The notes: generated by a model from the sequence alone, not told the origin. DNA of 64,000 nucleotides from Sulfobacillus thermotolerans (GCA_002951815.1 CP019454.1:2914001-2978000), one strand, 5' to 3'; positions 53,337-63,455 are shown, counted from the stretch's first letter. Translations and numbers: made by a program.

Positions 53337-54302
53337 GTGATTCGCTTGTCATTAGCATGGCGTTTAGCTGTTCTCGCCCTAGGATCCACCCTTATCGCCG
53401 GTTGCGGAACCACCCCAAGTGCCGCTGCCCCCAACCACGTGTCTCATAGCATCCGGATTGTAGATGACACCGGACGCACGGTAACCTTGCCGAAACCGGC
53501 AACACGGATCGTTACTATCGATCCCAGCAATACCGAGATTGCATTAGATTTGGGATTAAAATCGGACATTGTCGGCACCGATTCCTCGACGTTCCAGTAT
53601 GCCCCAGCGCCTTGGGCATCAGAGCTCAAAGGGCTGCATGACATTGGGTCCTCGTATCCTGGGGTCAGTGTCGAACAAATCGTTGCGACCAAGCCAGACC
53701 TCGTCTTGGCCATGCCCGGCATTAAGGGGCTCTCGGCGCTCAGCCGGTTTCACATTCCTGTTCTTATCTTGAGTCCTGAAAGCATCGCCGGTGTGTATCA
53801 CGACATTGAGATTGTGGGTCAAGCCACGGGGCGCGTCCATCAGGCGAGCGCGATTGTCGCCCATCTCAAAAGCCAACTGACAACCCTTGAAGACCTGGTC
53901 AAAAAGAATACCCACCATACGCCGCGGGTTTTTCTTGACCTCGGGCAATTATATACCGCTGGGCCCAACAGTTACCTCAATAGCTTATTAACCATGGCCG
54001 GTTCTCAAAATGTTGCGGCAAGCTTTAGCCACACCGCCTATCCACAAGTAACACCCGAACAGGTCGTCAAAGCCGATCCGCAAATCATCATTTTTGACCC
54101 GGCTGATGGCAGCACCCAGGTTATCGATCAATTGCCCGGCTTTTCTCAACTGGCCGCTGTCAAAAATCACAAGGTTCTAGCCATTCCCCAAGACTCATAT
54201 GTCGATGAACCCTCCCCTGCCGTAGCCATGGGGCTGGTAGAACTGATTCAACTCATCCACCCGCATCTGGCGATTCCTCATGACCTCATCCAGAATTTTT
54301 AG
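53337..54302 (+). CDS. ABC transporter substrate-binding lipoprotein (BtuF/FecB-like)
   Basis: A 321-residue binding protein with a lipobox (LIAGC, Cys23) and two lobes joined by a helix, as in BtuF and FhuD. IRIVDDTGRTVTLPKPATRIVTI and VEQIVATKPDLVLAMP are typical. The ligand may be cobalamin or an iron chelate. The GTG at 53337 has AAGGAGAAAG upstream. I find no cobalamin riboswitch in the 123-base gap before it. It overlaps the permease gene. Confidence 0.87.
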   Translation: MIRLSLAWRLAVLALGSTLIAGCGTTPSAAAPNHVSHSIRIVDDTGRTVTLPKPATRIVTIDPSNTEIALDLGLKSDIVGTDSSTFQYAPAPWASELKGLHDIGSSYPGVSVEQIVATKPDLVLAMPGIKGLSALSRFHIPVLILSPESIAGVYHDIEIVGQATGRVHQASAIVAHLKSQLTTLEDLVKKNTHHTPRVFLDLGQLYTAGPNSYLNSLLTMAGSQNVAASFSHTAYPQVTPEQVVKADPQIIIFDPADGSTQVIDQLPGFSQLAAVKNHKVLAIPQDSYVDEPSPAVAMGLVELIQLIHPHLAIPHDLIQNF

Positions 54303-55269
54303 GATCAGCATGGGCATCGCCCTGCTTGCAGCCGTGATCTTCCTAGGGCTCACCTATGGGCCCGTGACACTCTCCTGGCAACAAGTCGGACAGAGTCTCA
54401 TTCATCCCTTCAGTTCCTCCATTCCTGCCATCATTATCTGGGATATCCGTTTACCGCGATTGATTGCCGCCGCCCTCGTGGGCGGCGCTTTAGGTACCGC
54501 AGGGGCCGTCATGCAAGCCTTGTTTAAAAATCCTTTAGCCGATCCCTATATTGTTGGGGCGTCAGCAGGTGCCGGATTTGGCGCGATGCTCTTAAGTCTA
54601 TTGCTGCCGGCATCGGGTCTCATGGGAGTGGGCGCATTTCTTGGTGCGATTACCGCGGTTTTTGCGGCATATCTACTGGCCCGCGGGCAAGGCCGCGTCC
54701 ATATGCTCACCTTGATTTTAGCGGGATATGCCTTAAGTTTGGTCCTAGGTGCGTTAACCACGTTTGTCATGCTAGCGCATCAAAAGACATTGACGCAGGT
54801 TCTATCATGGGAACTTGGCGGCATTCATGGCATTGGCTGGCATGAACTGTTATGGCCGTCCATTATGATCATCGTGGCGCTAGTGGCCACGTGGCCCTTT
54901 GCTCCTGAGTTAAACGCCTTTTATCTCGGAGAAGAACAAGCGCACTATCTGGGCGTCAACGTGATGCGAGCACAAACGCTCCTGCTAATTCTAGCCAGCT
55001 TGTTAACCGCCGCCTCTGTCTATCTAGCGGGTTTAATCGGCTTTGTCGGATTGGTCATTCCCCACATTATTCGCAGGTTGCAAGGCTCGAATCACCATTT
55101 GCTGCTTCCCCTCTCGTTTTTTGCCGGCGCTATCTTTTTAGTCGGTGCCGACATTTTAGCTGAACAAATCCCGTGGATTGGCACGGTCCCGGTCGGCTTG
55201 GTCAGTGACTTAATTGGCGGTCCTTATTTCGTCTATATTCTCTTCAAAACCCGGGTGGTGTCAGGATAA
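54280..55269 (+). CDS. FecCD/BtuC-type ABC transporter permease
   Basis: A 329-residue polytopic permease with about ten helices. IRLPRLIAAALVGGALGTAGAV (family motif), GASAGAGFGAML, and GLIGFVGLVIPHIIRRL with the coupling loop are clear. It overlaps the binding protein by 23 bases if ATG 54280 is used; an internal ATG at 54310 is the alternative. Its stop overlaps the ATPase ATG by one base. Confidence 0.92.
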   Translation: MTSSRIFRISMGIALLAAVIFLGLTYGPVTLSWQQVGQSLIHPFSSSIPAIIIWDIRLPRLIAAALVGGALGTAGAVMQALFKNPLADPYIVGASAGAGFGAMLLSLLLPASGLMGVGAFLGAITAVFAAYLLARGQGRVHMLTLILAGYALSLVLGALTTFVMLAHQKTLTQVLSWELGGIHGIGWHELLWPSIMIIVALVATWPFAPELNAFYLGEEQAHYLGVNVMRAQTLLLILASLLTAASVYLAGLIGFVGLVIPHIIRRLQGSNHHLLLPLSFFAGAIFLVGADILAEQIPWIGTVPVGLVSDLIGGPYFVYILFKTRVVSG

Positions 55270-56051
55270 TGTCTTTTGAGAGACTCCATTGTGAAAACCT
55301 CCAATATATTTGGCCGTCATCCACGGCTTCTTTTGGACCATTAACCGGCTCATTTCAACCTGGCGCGATTACGGCCTTGATTGGGCCCAATGGAGCGGGT
55401 AAATCCACCCTCTTGCGTCTGTTAGGAGGTTACTTGAAACCAACCAGCGGATCGGTCTATTACGGCGACAGCGCCCTCTTGGATATAGCTGCATCAGCAC
55501 GGGCTAACTTGGTGACCTTAGTGTCTCAATTGATGCCCTTGGGATTTGACCTGACGGTTGCCGAAATTTTAAATTTAGGCAAGCTCCCCAGCATGTCGTG
55601 GAAGACCCGCATAACCGGCGACACCGCCCCGCAGATTGGTCCCGTGCTCGAGCAATTGGGTCTGAGCGCTTTTCACGACCGATCCTACCGGTCATTGTCT
55701 GGCGGCGAACAGCAGCGCACCTTACTCGGCATGGCGCTGGTTCAAAATACGCCCGTGTTACTTCTTGATGAGCCCACGGCCCATTTAGATCCCGGTCATG
55801 CTCAAGCCATCATTCATGTCCTCGAAGACCTCGCCCACGTTCACGGTAAGACCGTCATCATGGCTTACCACGATTTAGCCACAGTGGGCCTTTTTGCTGA
55901 CCACATATGGCTGATGCAGCACGGGCAGGTATCCCTTGCGGCTTCCCCTGAACAGGTTTTGGTATCCCCCCTCTTAGAGCAGGTCTTTCACACCACGTTG
56001 CAGCGCATTAGCCATCCGGTGTCTGGCAAAATGATTGTGCTGGCTTTATAA
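55269..56051 (+). CDS. BtuD/FhuC-type ABC transporter ATPase
   Basis: A 260-residue ABC ATPase: Walker A GPNGAGKSTLLR, signature LSGGEQQRTLLGMAL, Walker B VLLLDEPTAHLD, and a HDL switch. It completes the three-gene importer. A roughly 90-base AT-rich gap follows before the glycosyltransferase. Confidence 0.93.
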   Translation: MSFERLHCENLQYIWPSSTASFGPLTGSFQPGAITALIGPNGAGKSTLLRLLGGYLKPTSGSVYYGDSALLDIAASARANLVTLVSQLMPLGFDLTVAEILNLGKLPSMSWKTRITGDTAPQIGPVLEQLGLSAFHDRSYRSLSGGEQQRTLLGMALVQNTPVLLLDEPTAHLDPGHAQAIIHVLEDLAHVHGKTVIMAYHDLATVGLFADHIWLMQHGQVSLAASPEQVLVSPLLEQVFHTTLQRISHPVSGKMIVLAL

Positions 56052-56143
56052 CAAATATCAAACTTAACCGTCCTTATTTTTTCTTCCCCAAGCGACCATG
56101 GCCTATCATAAAATCAAGACGTGTCAGATAAGGGAGAGATCGT

Positions 56144-56983
56144 GTGGACTTTGAGATTACCATCTTGCAGCCCGATAATTACATTCATTCGCTAGCCTTC
56201 GCTGAAGTATTGGAATCCTTGGCTTATGGGCTAGATTCCTTAGGCCACCGCGTGCACGTGACCAAAAACCACATTGACTCTACGCATCCCACAATTATTT
56301 TAGGGGCGAACTTGTTGCAACCTCAGCACATTGCCGCTCTTCCGGCTGAAGCCATCGTTTACAACCTTGAACAAATTACCCAGAGTTCTCCTTGGATGAC
56401 CCCACAGTGGCTTCAATCCCTCCAAGGACGTGTAGTATGGGAATACAGCCTCCAGAATATGCCTTACTGGCAAGCCCATAATGTCCATGCTGTGCATGTG
56501 CCAATAGGCTATGTGCCTTCATTAACACGTATTAACCGAACTGGGGAAAAAGATATTGACGTCGTATTTTATGGGTCGCGCAACGAGCGGCGCACGAAAA
56601 TCTTAGAGGCCCTTGCCGCTCAAAATCTTCGCGTGGTCCCCTTGCATGGAGTTTACGGAGCCCAACGCGACAGTATCATCGCCCGAAGCAAACTAGCGAT
56701 TAACATTCACTTTTACGTTCCGAACATTTTCGAAGAGGTTCGCGTCAGTTATTTAGTAGCCAATCAAGTGCCGGTATTGTCTGAGCGCAATGCTGATACC
56801 TACGTCCCGGATCAGTGGGAAGCTCTAGCCTATTGGGCCCCGTATGAGAAACTCGTCGATATTTGCCAAAACCTGCTCACGCATCCGGATTTAGAACTCG
56901 AAGCCGCCAAACGACAACATACCTTTATGCAAAACACCATGGCGCGCATCCTTCTCCGGGCTCTCGAGATATACAGTCCTTAA
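56144..56983 (+). CDS. Glycosyltransferase-like protein
   Basis: A 279-residue protein resembling a GT-B glycosyltransferase with a shortened N-terminal half. DVVFYGSRNERRTKILEAL starts the nucleotide-sugar domain near residue 137, and FEEVRVSYLVANQVPVLSE near residue 205 matches the donor-sugar region. GTG start after AAGGGAGAG. Convergent with the GT2 gene and close to the flagellar genes, so filament or surface glycosylation is the likely role. Confidence 0.7.
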   Translation: MDFEITILQPDNYIHSLAFAEVLESLAYGLDSLGHRVHVTKNHIDSTHPTIILGANLLQPQHIAALPAEAIVYNLEQITQSSPWMTPQWLQSLQGRVVWEYSLQNMPYWQAHNVHAVHVPIGYVPSLTRINRTGEKDIDVVFYGSRNERRTKILEALAAQNLRVVPLHGVYGAQRDSIIARSKLAINIHFYVPNIFEEVRVSYLVANQVPVLSERNADTYVPDQWEALAYWAPYEKLVDICQNLLTHPDLELEAAKRQHTFMQNTMARILLRALEIYSP

Positions 56984-56995
56984 GATGACTCCTGC

Positions 56996-58291
56996 CTAGA
57001 CTAAAAGCGGCACGATATTCTTGGCTTGATCATAAAACATATAGGACTCCAGGCGCGTATCAAAACCCACAACGGTCGCGTGGAAATTCTTTGCACTCGA
57101 ACCCAAGAGGTCAACGGTCTCTTTACGGCTATGGGTAACTCTAACCACAACGGCCGAGGATACCTTGACCTCGCGCAAAACCGGGGTTAATAAGGAGGCA
57201 GGCCCAAGCAACAAGGTGGGCTCCGTCGCATTCGTCAGGCGCTCGATGGCTATGACGTTGTAAGAAAACATAGTCGATATGAGAAGCAAAAGAAACCGCG
57301 AATGCGCATGATTTAACAGATGACTTTTCCAATGCGCATCATGAGATTGTAGCAGTGCAATCCACGTCATTAAATCCAGGCGCAGTCGGCCCTGGTCATA
57401 GGTGTTGATATAATCGTCATTCAACACCGTTTGTTCTAGCATGTACAAGGCCTCTGATTCGCGGTGTTCTTGAGATGCAGCAGCGGCCATCAGTAAAAGA
57501 AGACCACAATGGGCTGCAAAGGCTTGCCGAATGATCGGTGGTGATACCAAAGCCTCCTCGCGAATCCTGCGCAGCCAATAATAGCGCATATGAACTTCCG
57601 CATCATCAAAGCCGCCCGATGAAATCTGATTTTTGTGTCGGCGGTACTCCACGAGTTCCTCGGCCAAAAGGACCGCATCGCCTTGCTTGGCCACCTTCCA
57701 AATAGCATACCAATCAAAACCCCAGTCTCGGTGCAGCAAATCCCCTCCCGGATCCTCGTATAACCCACATGCTTCAAAGGCATCCCGCCTGATAGCATGA
57801 GCCGAAGGTACCCATGCTGGATTCCAACCAAGGATATTCGCCACAAAAAACCGTGTAGATTCTAGAAATGTCTCACTCGCCACCGCTCGTGTCAGCCCAA
57901 CTGTCTGTCCGCGTTCATCAATTGTCCTTGTCGCTGCGCCTACCACAACAGCTGACGGATATTGCTGAAATGCTCGGTAATAAGATTGCAAGGCGCATGG
58001 TAGGAGACGATCATCAGCATGCAGCACCTTGACAATATCAGCCTGACTTTCGCGTATTCCTACGTTATGTGCCCCGATTTGGCCTTGATGGGCCGTTACG
58101 TTGATAAGGCGTACGCGTCCGTCGCGTACGGTATAGGCTTGCACAATCTCTTTGGTATTGTCCGTCGACATATCATTGACCACAATCAGTTCCCATGCAT
58201 CAAAGATTTGCATGATGATACTATCAATGGCCTCGGCAATGAACGCTTGAGCATTAAAAGCCGGCATGACCACACTAATTAACGGCTTCAT
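56996..58291 (-). CDS. GT2-family glycosyltransferase
   Basis: A 431-residue enzyme. Residues 1-230 form a GT-A glycosyltransferase 2 domain: LISVVMPAFNAQAFIAEAID, VVNDMSTDNT, and the DxD-type metal site KVLHADDRLLP. The second half is helical and unassigned. ATG 58291 behind GGGGGGCT gives a 17-base overlap with the upstream gene; a frame from 58387 has no site. Last gene of the leftward flagellar operon. It probably adds sugars to flagellin or a surface polymer. Confidence 0.83.
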   Translation of the reverse strand: MKPLISVVMPAFNAQAFIAEAIDSIIMQIFDAWELIVVNDMSTDNTKEIVQAYTVRDGRVRLINVTAHQGQIGAHNVGIRESQADIVKVLHADDRLLPCALQSYYRAFQQYPSAVVVGAATRTIDERGQTVGLTRAVASETFLESTRFFVANILGWNPAWVPSAHAIRRDAFEACGLYEDPGGDLLHRDWGFDWYAIWKVAKQGDAVLLAEELVEYRRHKNQISSGGFDDAEVHMRYYWLRRIREEALVSPPIIRQAFAAHCGLLLLMAAAASQEHRESEALYMLEQTVLNDDYINTYDQGRLRLDLMTWIALLQSHDAHWKSHLLNHAHSRFLLLLISTMFSYNVIAIERLTNATEPTLLLGPASLLTPVLREVKVSSAVVVRVTHSRKETVDLLGSSAKNFHATVVGFDTRLESYMFYDQAKNIVPLLV

Positions 58292-60068
58292 GGGAGCCCC
58301 CCAACGCTTGGTCGATATTCTGAAGTGCTTGGATTCCTTGGGCAAAATAGTCGCTAATTTGATAAAGGTTGTGGATATGGTGTGCAATCAAGGCCTTAAC
58401 ATCGCTTCTCTTGACTTGAGCGGCTATGCCATATAGTTGGATTTGTTCAGAGATCATCAACGGATTTTTTGCAATGGCGTCTTTGGCAATCTCCAGCGCA
58501 TCAGGCGTCGGCCCACTCACTAATGTAGCCGCCGCATATTTATACCAAATGGACGCCCAGTGCGGCATCATATGAAGTGCCAGCTGGTAGTCTTGGCGAG
58601 CTTGCACCCATTGCTGCAAATTCTGATAGCAATCCCCGCGCAAGACGAGAATTCTGCAAAAAAAACTCGACCGTAATTTATCAAGATGACCGACTCTTAA
58701 ATCGCTAAACACTGACTCGATGTCGCTTCGAAATTCGTCAAAACCGGCTAAGGCAATAGCGCCCGCAAACGCTTGCCGCGTATTGGCCTTTGTTATCGCA
58801 TCGAAGGCGCTGGGAGCCGTGTCAATCACAACCTGATACTGACCTAAAGAGAAGGCTAACTGCAACTGATTGAAATAGACAGCAATATTCGTGGACCATT
58901 TTGCCAGAGCAGACTGCAGTAGCATGCGGACCCGTTGCCAATACTCACCCGGAATTGTTACCACAAAATTAGGCTGAGTAGCCGCGTAGCCAATTAAGCT
59001 TGCCGCCAAGCTGTTTAAAAATAGGGATTCATCTTCACTCTCCACCTCTTGCGCGATGGAATCGCGAGTCATGGAGCGGGATGTGATGGCATACCTATCT
59101 TGCGTCACAGACCAGAGTCTTTGTTCTTGCAACCCTATCTCGGCACGAAAGGTGCGAGTTCCTCTAGCCCGCGGCACCCGCTCCGTAATGAGGTTTATAA
59201 TACGCGCAGCATGCACCTTATACGATTCCGAAGGGACAATGCGTTCATGCCCTCTAACCGCCATTTCTTGAAGTTTTTCCTCATTAGAAAGTAGATTAGC
59301 CACCACTTCTTCAAAATTCTCCACAGTATATGTCTGATACTCAATGTTTGGTTGCATAACCCATGGGGTTTCATCATTATCTTCTTCTAACAACAACACA
59401 CTACCGGCTGCTGGAGCCTCATAGCAGCGAAGATTCATTTCTGAACGGATGGTTAGATTAAATACTATCTTGCAACTTTGAAGAAACCGCCAATACTCTT
59501 CGCGGTATACGCCTGTCGCAACTTTAACAATCCATCCATGGCGCTTGTGAAGATAAGCTAATCGGTCGATCCAAATCGCACGCTGCCTTTGCACATGGCC
59601 ATTTAAATTGCCAACAAATCCAATATCAATAGGGCGCTGCAAAAGATCATCCGGTGCGTGAACCATACCAGGTTCGTAACTATAAAGGGGCGCGTATTCC
59701 ACGTTGGGGTATCCCAAATTCTTAAACCGCCTAGCACCTTCACGGTCCATGAGCACAAGGTCGTAGAGATCTAAATGGTTCAAAATGGCACGGGTCCCGA
59801 GGTTCCAGTCACTAATAGCAGCTACCACAGGCACTCCACACGCAAACAGCCCTTCCGGCAACGCATGAAACTCCGGCCAGAAGACAAAAATCAAATCCGG
59901 CTGAAATGTACCGAACACCTGCAAAACCTTGTCTATATCAAAGTTTTGAACAGAAAGAACCAAATCCGCATCAGAGTCCCACGACACCACACGAAAATCT
60001 ACCAAATCGGCGAAAAAACTCGTCGCTAACGCCCTGGTTCCATTAATCACCAAATATTTAGGCCGCAT
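58275..60068 (-). CDS. CgeB-like glycosyltransferase with TPR-like C-terminus
   Basis: A 597-residue protein. Residues 1-310 resemble spore-coat CgeB-type GT-B glycosyltransferases (ISDWNLGTRAILNHLDLYDLVL, IDIGFVGNLNGHVQRQRAIW, IVFNLTIRSEMNLRCYEAPAAGSVLL). Residues 380-590 look like degenerate TPR repeats (LQQWVQARQDYQLALHMMPHW). TPR regions often bind the protein acceptor. Fourth gene in the fliD operon. Confidence 0.72.
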   Translation of the reverse strand: MRPKYLVINGTRALATSFFADLVDFRVVSWDSDADLVLSVQNFDIDKVLQVFGTFQPDLIFVFWPEFHALPEGLFACGVPVVAAISDWNLGTRAILNHLDLYDLVLMDREGARRFKNLGYPNVEYAPLYSYEPGMVHAPDDLLQRPIDIGFVGNLNGHVQRQRAIWIDRLAYLHKRHGWIVKVATGVYREEYWRFLQSCKIVFNLTIRSEMNLRCYEAPAAGSVLLLEEDNDETPWVMQPNIEYQTYTVENFEEVVANLLSNEEKLQEMAVRGHERIVPSESYKVHAARIINLITERVPRARGTRTFRAEIGLQEQRLWSVTQDRYAITSRSMTRDSIAQEVESEDESLFLNSLAASLIGYAATQPNFVVTIPGEYWQRVRMLLQSALAKWSTNIAVYFNQLQLAFSLGQYQVVIDTAPSAFDAITKANTRQAFAGAIALAGFDEFRSDIESVFSDLRVGHLDKLRSSFFCRILVLRGDCYQNLQQWVQARQDYQLALHMMPHWASIWYKYAAATLVSGPTPDALEIAKDAIAKNPLMISEQIQLYGIAAQVKRSDVKALIAHHIHNLYQISDYFAQGIQALQNIDQALGGSHEAVN

Positions 60069-60083
60069 CTCATCCTCCGGTAT

Positions 60084-61325
60084 TCATACCGCTGATGTTT
60101 TGACTTGCTCTTGACATAATCTCAACAAATTCTCCTCAAGCGGCGTCCGGTGAAAGACCATTTGCAAAGCACCAGCGAGTGCCCTGGGCGAAAGCACAAG
60201 ACATAATCGCTGGAGAATCGCTTGGGGTTCAGTGGCTGATAGCATTTCAATATATTCGTGCAGGGCTGGATAAAAAGCCGTTTTCATTTGTATCGTCTTG
60301 AGATAGTAGGCTTCTGCTTGCGTCATCTTCCCCTGCATGCGCGACACACGCGCCATTTGCCATAATGCTTTAAAGGTCCCGACACCCAACTCGGATTGCA
60401 AATACGCCTTCGGCACGCCTAATTGCAGGGCGTGTTGAAAGGACTCCCAAGCCCGGTCCCAATTGCCCTCATTGATGTAAACCATGCCTTCCCAATACAC
60501 AAAGTCGGTATAATCGGGAAAAAGTCGCAATCCTTCCCGAATTGTCTGATGCACCTTGCGAAAATCTTTTTTGACCGTATAGACCTTGGCCAACGTCAAC
60601 CAAAATAGCGGCTGCAAAGGCGCGGTGGGATGCATGAGAGCGATGGCTTGTTTCATATCTTTGGCCGCATCATCTAACCTCTGCAAGGCCATAAGGGTTT
60701 GCGCACGCTGCCACAACATGTAGGCTTTCCAATCGCTCGTACCCCGTTCTTTGATACTCAGATCCAACAAATCAAGGTTGCGTTGCAACTTGTCACGGCT
60801 GGTCATAACCTCATTGAGGTAGCCATAATGCATCAGGCGCACATCCAACGGGCCTAAATTAAAGCCCGCTCGCCCTATCGAGGGAATAATCTGTTCATGA
60901 ATCCGCCCTTCCCAGCGGATACGAGGATCCGTCCGAAAAAGGCGCGTCACCCGAGCTTCGGACAAATCTTCCGCACGGTCTGTTAAAGAGACAATGCGAA
61001 GATTGTATGCATCGGCGGTAGGCTGAGTCACCCCCGCTAAAAGGTTAGGGATGTCATCAGCCAACAGTACCTCATCGGCATCCAGCATTAACGTCCATGG
61101 AGTTTTAACTTCCTCAAGCGCCCAATTGCGGGCTCTGGCAAAATCTTTCGGCCACGGCCTTGAAAACACGCGAGCGCCCTCACGCTGTGCGATGCTAATG
61201 GTATTGTCGTCACTGCCTGTATCGATGACGACGATATCATCCGCTATGGCGTGAACCGATTGCAAACATTGTTGAATAAAGCGTTCTTCATTACGTGCAA
61301 TTAAAGCTACGGTAATCCCACTCAT
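60084..61325 (-). CDS. GT2 glycosyltransferase with TPR domain
   Basis: A 413-residue enzyme. The N-terminal 230 residues are a GT2 domain of the WaaE/KdtX type: ITVALIARNEERFIQQCL, VVIDTGSDDNTISIA, WTLMLDADEVL (DxD), and RWEGRIHEQI. The rest is TPR repeats (KDMKQAIALMHPTAPLQPLFW, WDRAWESFQHALQLG). ATG 61325 overlaps the fliS stop by four bases. Such GT2-TPR proteins modify flagellins in other bacteria, so filament glycosylation is the likely job. Confidence 0.8.
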   Translation of the reverse strand: MSGITVALIARNEERFIQQCLQSVHAIADDIVVIDTGSDDNTISIAQREGARVFSRPWPKDFARARNWALEEVKTPWTLMLDADEVLLADDIPNLLAGVTQPTADAYNLRIVSLTDRAEDLSEARVTRLFRTDPRIRWEGRIHEQIIPSIGRAGFNLGPLDVRLMHYGYLNEVMTSRDKLQRNLDLLDLSIKERGTSDWKAYMLWQRAQTLMALQRLDDAAKDMKQAIALMHPTAPLQPLFWLTLAKVYTVKKDFRKVHQTIREGLRLFPDYTDFVYWEGMVYINEGNWDRAWESFQHALQLGVPKAYLQSELGVGTFKALWQMARVSRMQGKMTQAEAYYLKTIQMKTAFYPALHEYIEMLSATEPQAILQRLCLVLSPRALAGALQMVFHRTPLEENLLRLCQEQVKTSAV

Positions 61326-61726
61326 CCGGACCAACCTAATACGGCAGGCTCTTGGGATACCGGCTTTTGTAACCGGTAGTCGAGCTGATGAATCAGCTCG
61401 GTAATGGTTTGGGTTAAATCCGCCAACGTCCCCGCATCATGTTTGCGAATGATGTCATTAAGCATACGCCACATGGCCAAATGTGCCGTTTTGAAGGCCA
61501 TGCCTTCGGGAGTGTCCGTTTTGGCCACGTCGTGCAGAGCTGTAATAATCAGTTGCGCATGGCTCCCAAGATTGGTTAACCGATCCCACCGTTGCTCTTT
61601 CAAGGCCGCATCCATGCCCAAAAGATCCCGGTATACGGCCCGGTATAATTCCCGGCCCAAGAAATCGGGATTGTCCGAGAGCACACGGCTCTGATGATAG
61701 GCGTTGACTGACGATTCCATGTCCAT
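61322..61726 (-). CDS. fliS: Flagellar export chaperone FliS
   Basis: A 134-residue helical-bundle chaperone that binds flagellin's C-terminal helix before export. AYHQSRVLSDNPDFLGRELYRAVYRDLL at the start, the LGSHAQLIITALHDVAK helix and a conserved C-terminal LIHQLDYRLQ match FliS. ATG 61726 follows AGAAGGG; longer frames back to 61933 lie in the fliD gene. Unlike FliD and flagellin it has a normal content of Lys and Arg. It follows fliD by 16 bases. Confidence 0.88.
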   Translation of the reverse strand: MDMESSVNAYHQSRVLSDNPDFLGRELYRAVYRDLLGMDAALKEQRWDRLTNLGSHAQLIITALHDVAKTDTPEGMAFKTAHLAMWRMLNDIIRKHDAGTLADLTQTITELIHQLDYRLQKPVSQEPAVLGWSG

Positions 61727-61742
61727 ACTAGCCCTTCTCTCC

Positions 61743-63197
61743 CTACGCCAAAGTCCCGTTTTGTCCATTAGTTTGCTGCGCATACGCTGAGAATGCGTTC
61801 TCTGTCTCCGCCATTGCACTGAGCGTTGATACGAAAGAGTCATATTGCGTTTGAGCGGCAGCAATGGCCTGCTGAATTTCCGATTGCAGCTGGGTAATTT
61901 GCTCGTTGGTCTGACTCTCTTGATTGGTATCACTGGTAATCGCTGTCCCAGCCACGCTTAAAGAACCCGAACCACTAAATCCCGCCAATCCCTGCACAAT
62001 GCCAGGAGGCGACTGAGCCATCTGTTGGAAAAATGACTGCACTCCCGCCAAGTTATTTTGCAAAGCGGATGTCAAGGTTGTCATATTTACCGAAAACGTA
62101 GCCGTTTGGGCATTATAGGTGATGCCTAATGACCCCAACGACAAACCTTGACTATCTTGGAATGACGCTAATTGCTGAGTCACCTGATTTAGTTCATTCA
62201 TGGGTACAGGGGAATGAATAACCTGGTTAGGATTTGTTTGATAAGAGCTCGCGGTACTCGACGACACGGATGCGGCGGGTCCCTGCTCCGTAGCATAGGC
62301 CAAATTCCACGTATCTTTAGACCATGTATTAAAATCGTTAAACACGGCTTGAATGCTTTGCGCATCTTGCGAGTAATTCGCTGACACCGTGACGTCAGTC
62401 GTCCCCGTCGACGCTAACTGTACTGTCACATCAGGAATCAAATTGGTAAAAAGATTGGTCGTGTTTTGCACCGTCGCCCCTTGGAATTGAACGACGGCAG
62501 GCTCTGCCACTTGCACCGAGTTCACCGTGTATCCTGACGATGTGCTAGTCAGAATGCCCACGCTTGCCAAGGCGGCGCTTCCCCCCGTATAACTAATCGC
62601 TTGGTCGGTGACCGTCCCATAGAGTTTCAAATAATAATCGCTTCCCGACTGTGCGGCCTGCGCTTGAACTGGCGCCCCACTTTGATTGATATCCGTCACT
62701 AACTGGTCCAACGTCGTCGTCGACGTGACGGCAATCGACACCGAAACGCCGCCAATCGAAAACGCCACCGTCGTCGCCGCAAGTCCTAACGCCGCCGTAG
62801 GGTCGGTGATGGTCATGGCTGTCGACGCATAGCCATCAATTTCTGACGTAGCCAATTGGCTCACATCAATCGCATAAGTCCCGGGCGGTGCATTGCCATC
62901 CGCCGCGGCCGTGGCCACCGCCGTATTCGAAGACACCGCCTCCATGGCTTGCAAGGCGGTACTCGAGCCCAGGGAATTCAGCCCCGATTGAAACGCCGCC
63001 GCATCCCCTTGTAACGTAGTCCACGCCGCACTATTGTTTTGCAGGGCTGTTAATTGCTGTTCCAGCGTATTGAGTTGTTGCGTCAACGGCTCAATGGCCA
63101 TACTTTCCATCTCGTTTAAGGAGAGATCCGATAACATTTGAGCCGCCACATTATTCGTGCCATAAACGGCCGTCCAGTTCACCGCTATCCCTGACAT
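61743..63197 (-). CDS. fliD: Flagellar hook-associated protein 2, filament cap FliD
   Basis: A 484-residue FliD that caps the growing filament. The N-terminal coiled coil (SLNEMESMAIEPLTQQLNTLEQQLTAL), a central beta region (DGNAPPGTYAIDVSQLATSEI, TLDQLVTDINQSG) and a helical C-terminus (QLQSEIQQAIAAAQTQYDSF, TENAFSAYAQQTNG) are as expected. The protein has only two Lys and no Arg. ATG 63197 follows GGGGGTG; GTG 63203 is an alternative. First gene of the leftward operon. Confidence 0.9.
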   Translation of the reverse strand: MSGIAVNWTAVYGTNNVAAQMLSDLSLNEMESMAIEPLTQQLNTLEQQLTALQNNSAAWTTLQGDAAAFQSGLNSLGSSTALQAMEAVSSNTAVATAAADGNAPPGTYAIDVSQLATSEIDGYASTAMTITDPTAALGLAATTVAFSIGGVSVSIAVTSTTTLDQLVTDINQSGAPVQAQAAQSGSDYYLKLYGTVTDQAISYTGGSAALASVGILTSTSSGYTVNSVQVAEPAVVQFQGATVQNTTNLFTNLIPDVTVQLASTGTTDVTVSANYSQDAQSIQAVFNDFNTWSKDTWNLAYATEQGPAASVSSSTASSYQTNPNQVIHSPVPMNELNQVTQQLASFQDSQGLSLGSLGITYNAQTATFSVNMTTLTSALQNNLAGVQSFFQQMAQSPPGIVQGLAGFSGSGSLSVAGTAITSDTNQESQTNEQITQLQSEIQQAIAAAQTQYDSFVSTLSAMAETENAFSAYAQQTNGQNGTLA

Positions 63198-63381
63198 GGC
63201 CACACCCCCATGCCAAAGCTCGCATCACACGCCTTTGAAATCGTGACATTCATGGACAACTTCCTCCTTGAAGTGAAATACCCGGTCCATCGGGCATAGA
63301 ATGACAGATTCGCTACTGCAATCAGTGTACATGGACCTCCATATGGAAACAAAATTTATATCAACAATTCCTCTCAAGAAT

Positions 63382-63410
63382 TTGGTTTCCGCAAGAAAAG
63401 TGCGTATGAT
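63382..63410 (+). promoter_or_regulatory. Candidate flagellin promoter
   Basis: TTGGTT (63382-63387) and TATGAT (63405-63410) are 17 bases apart, a sigma-A-like layout. I do not see a convincing SigD (TAAA-N15-GCCGATAT) motif. The predicted leader is about 85 bases long. Confidence 0.5.
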
Positions 63411-63455
63411 AAACATGGGAATTGCACCGAAAGGATTCCTAAGTCTACCAACAAC

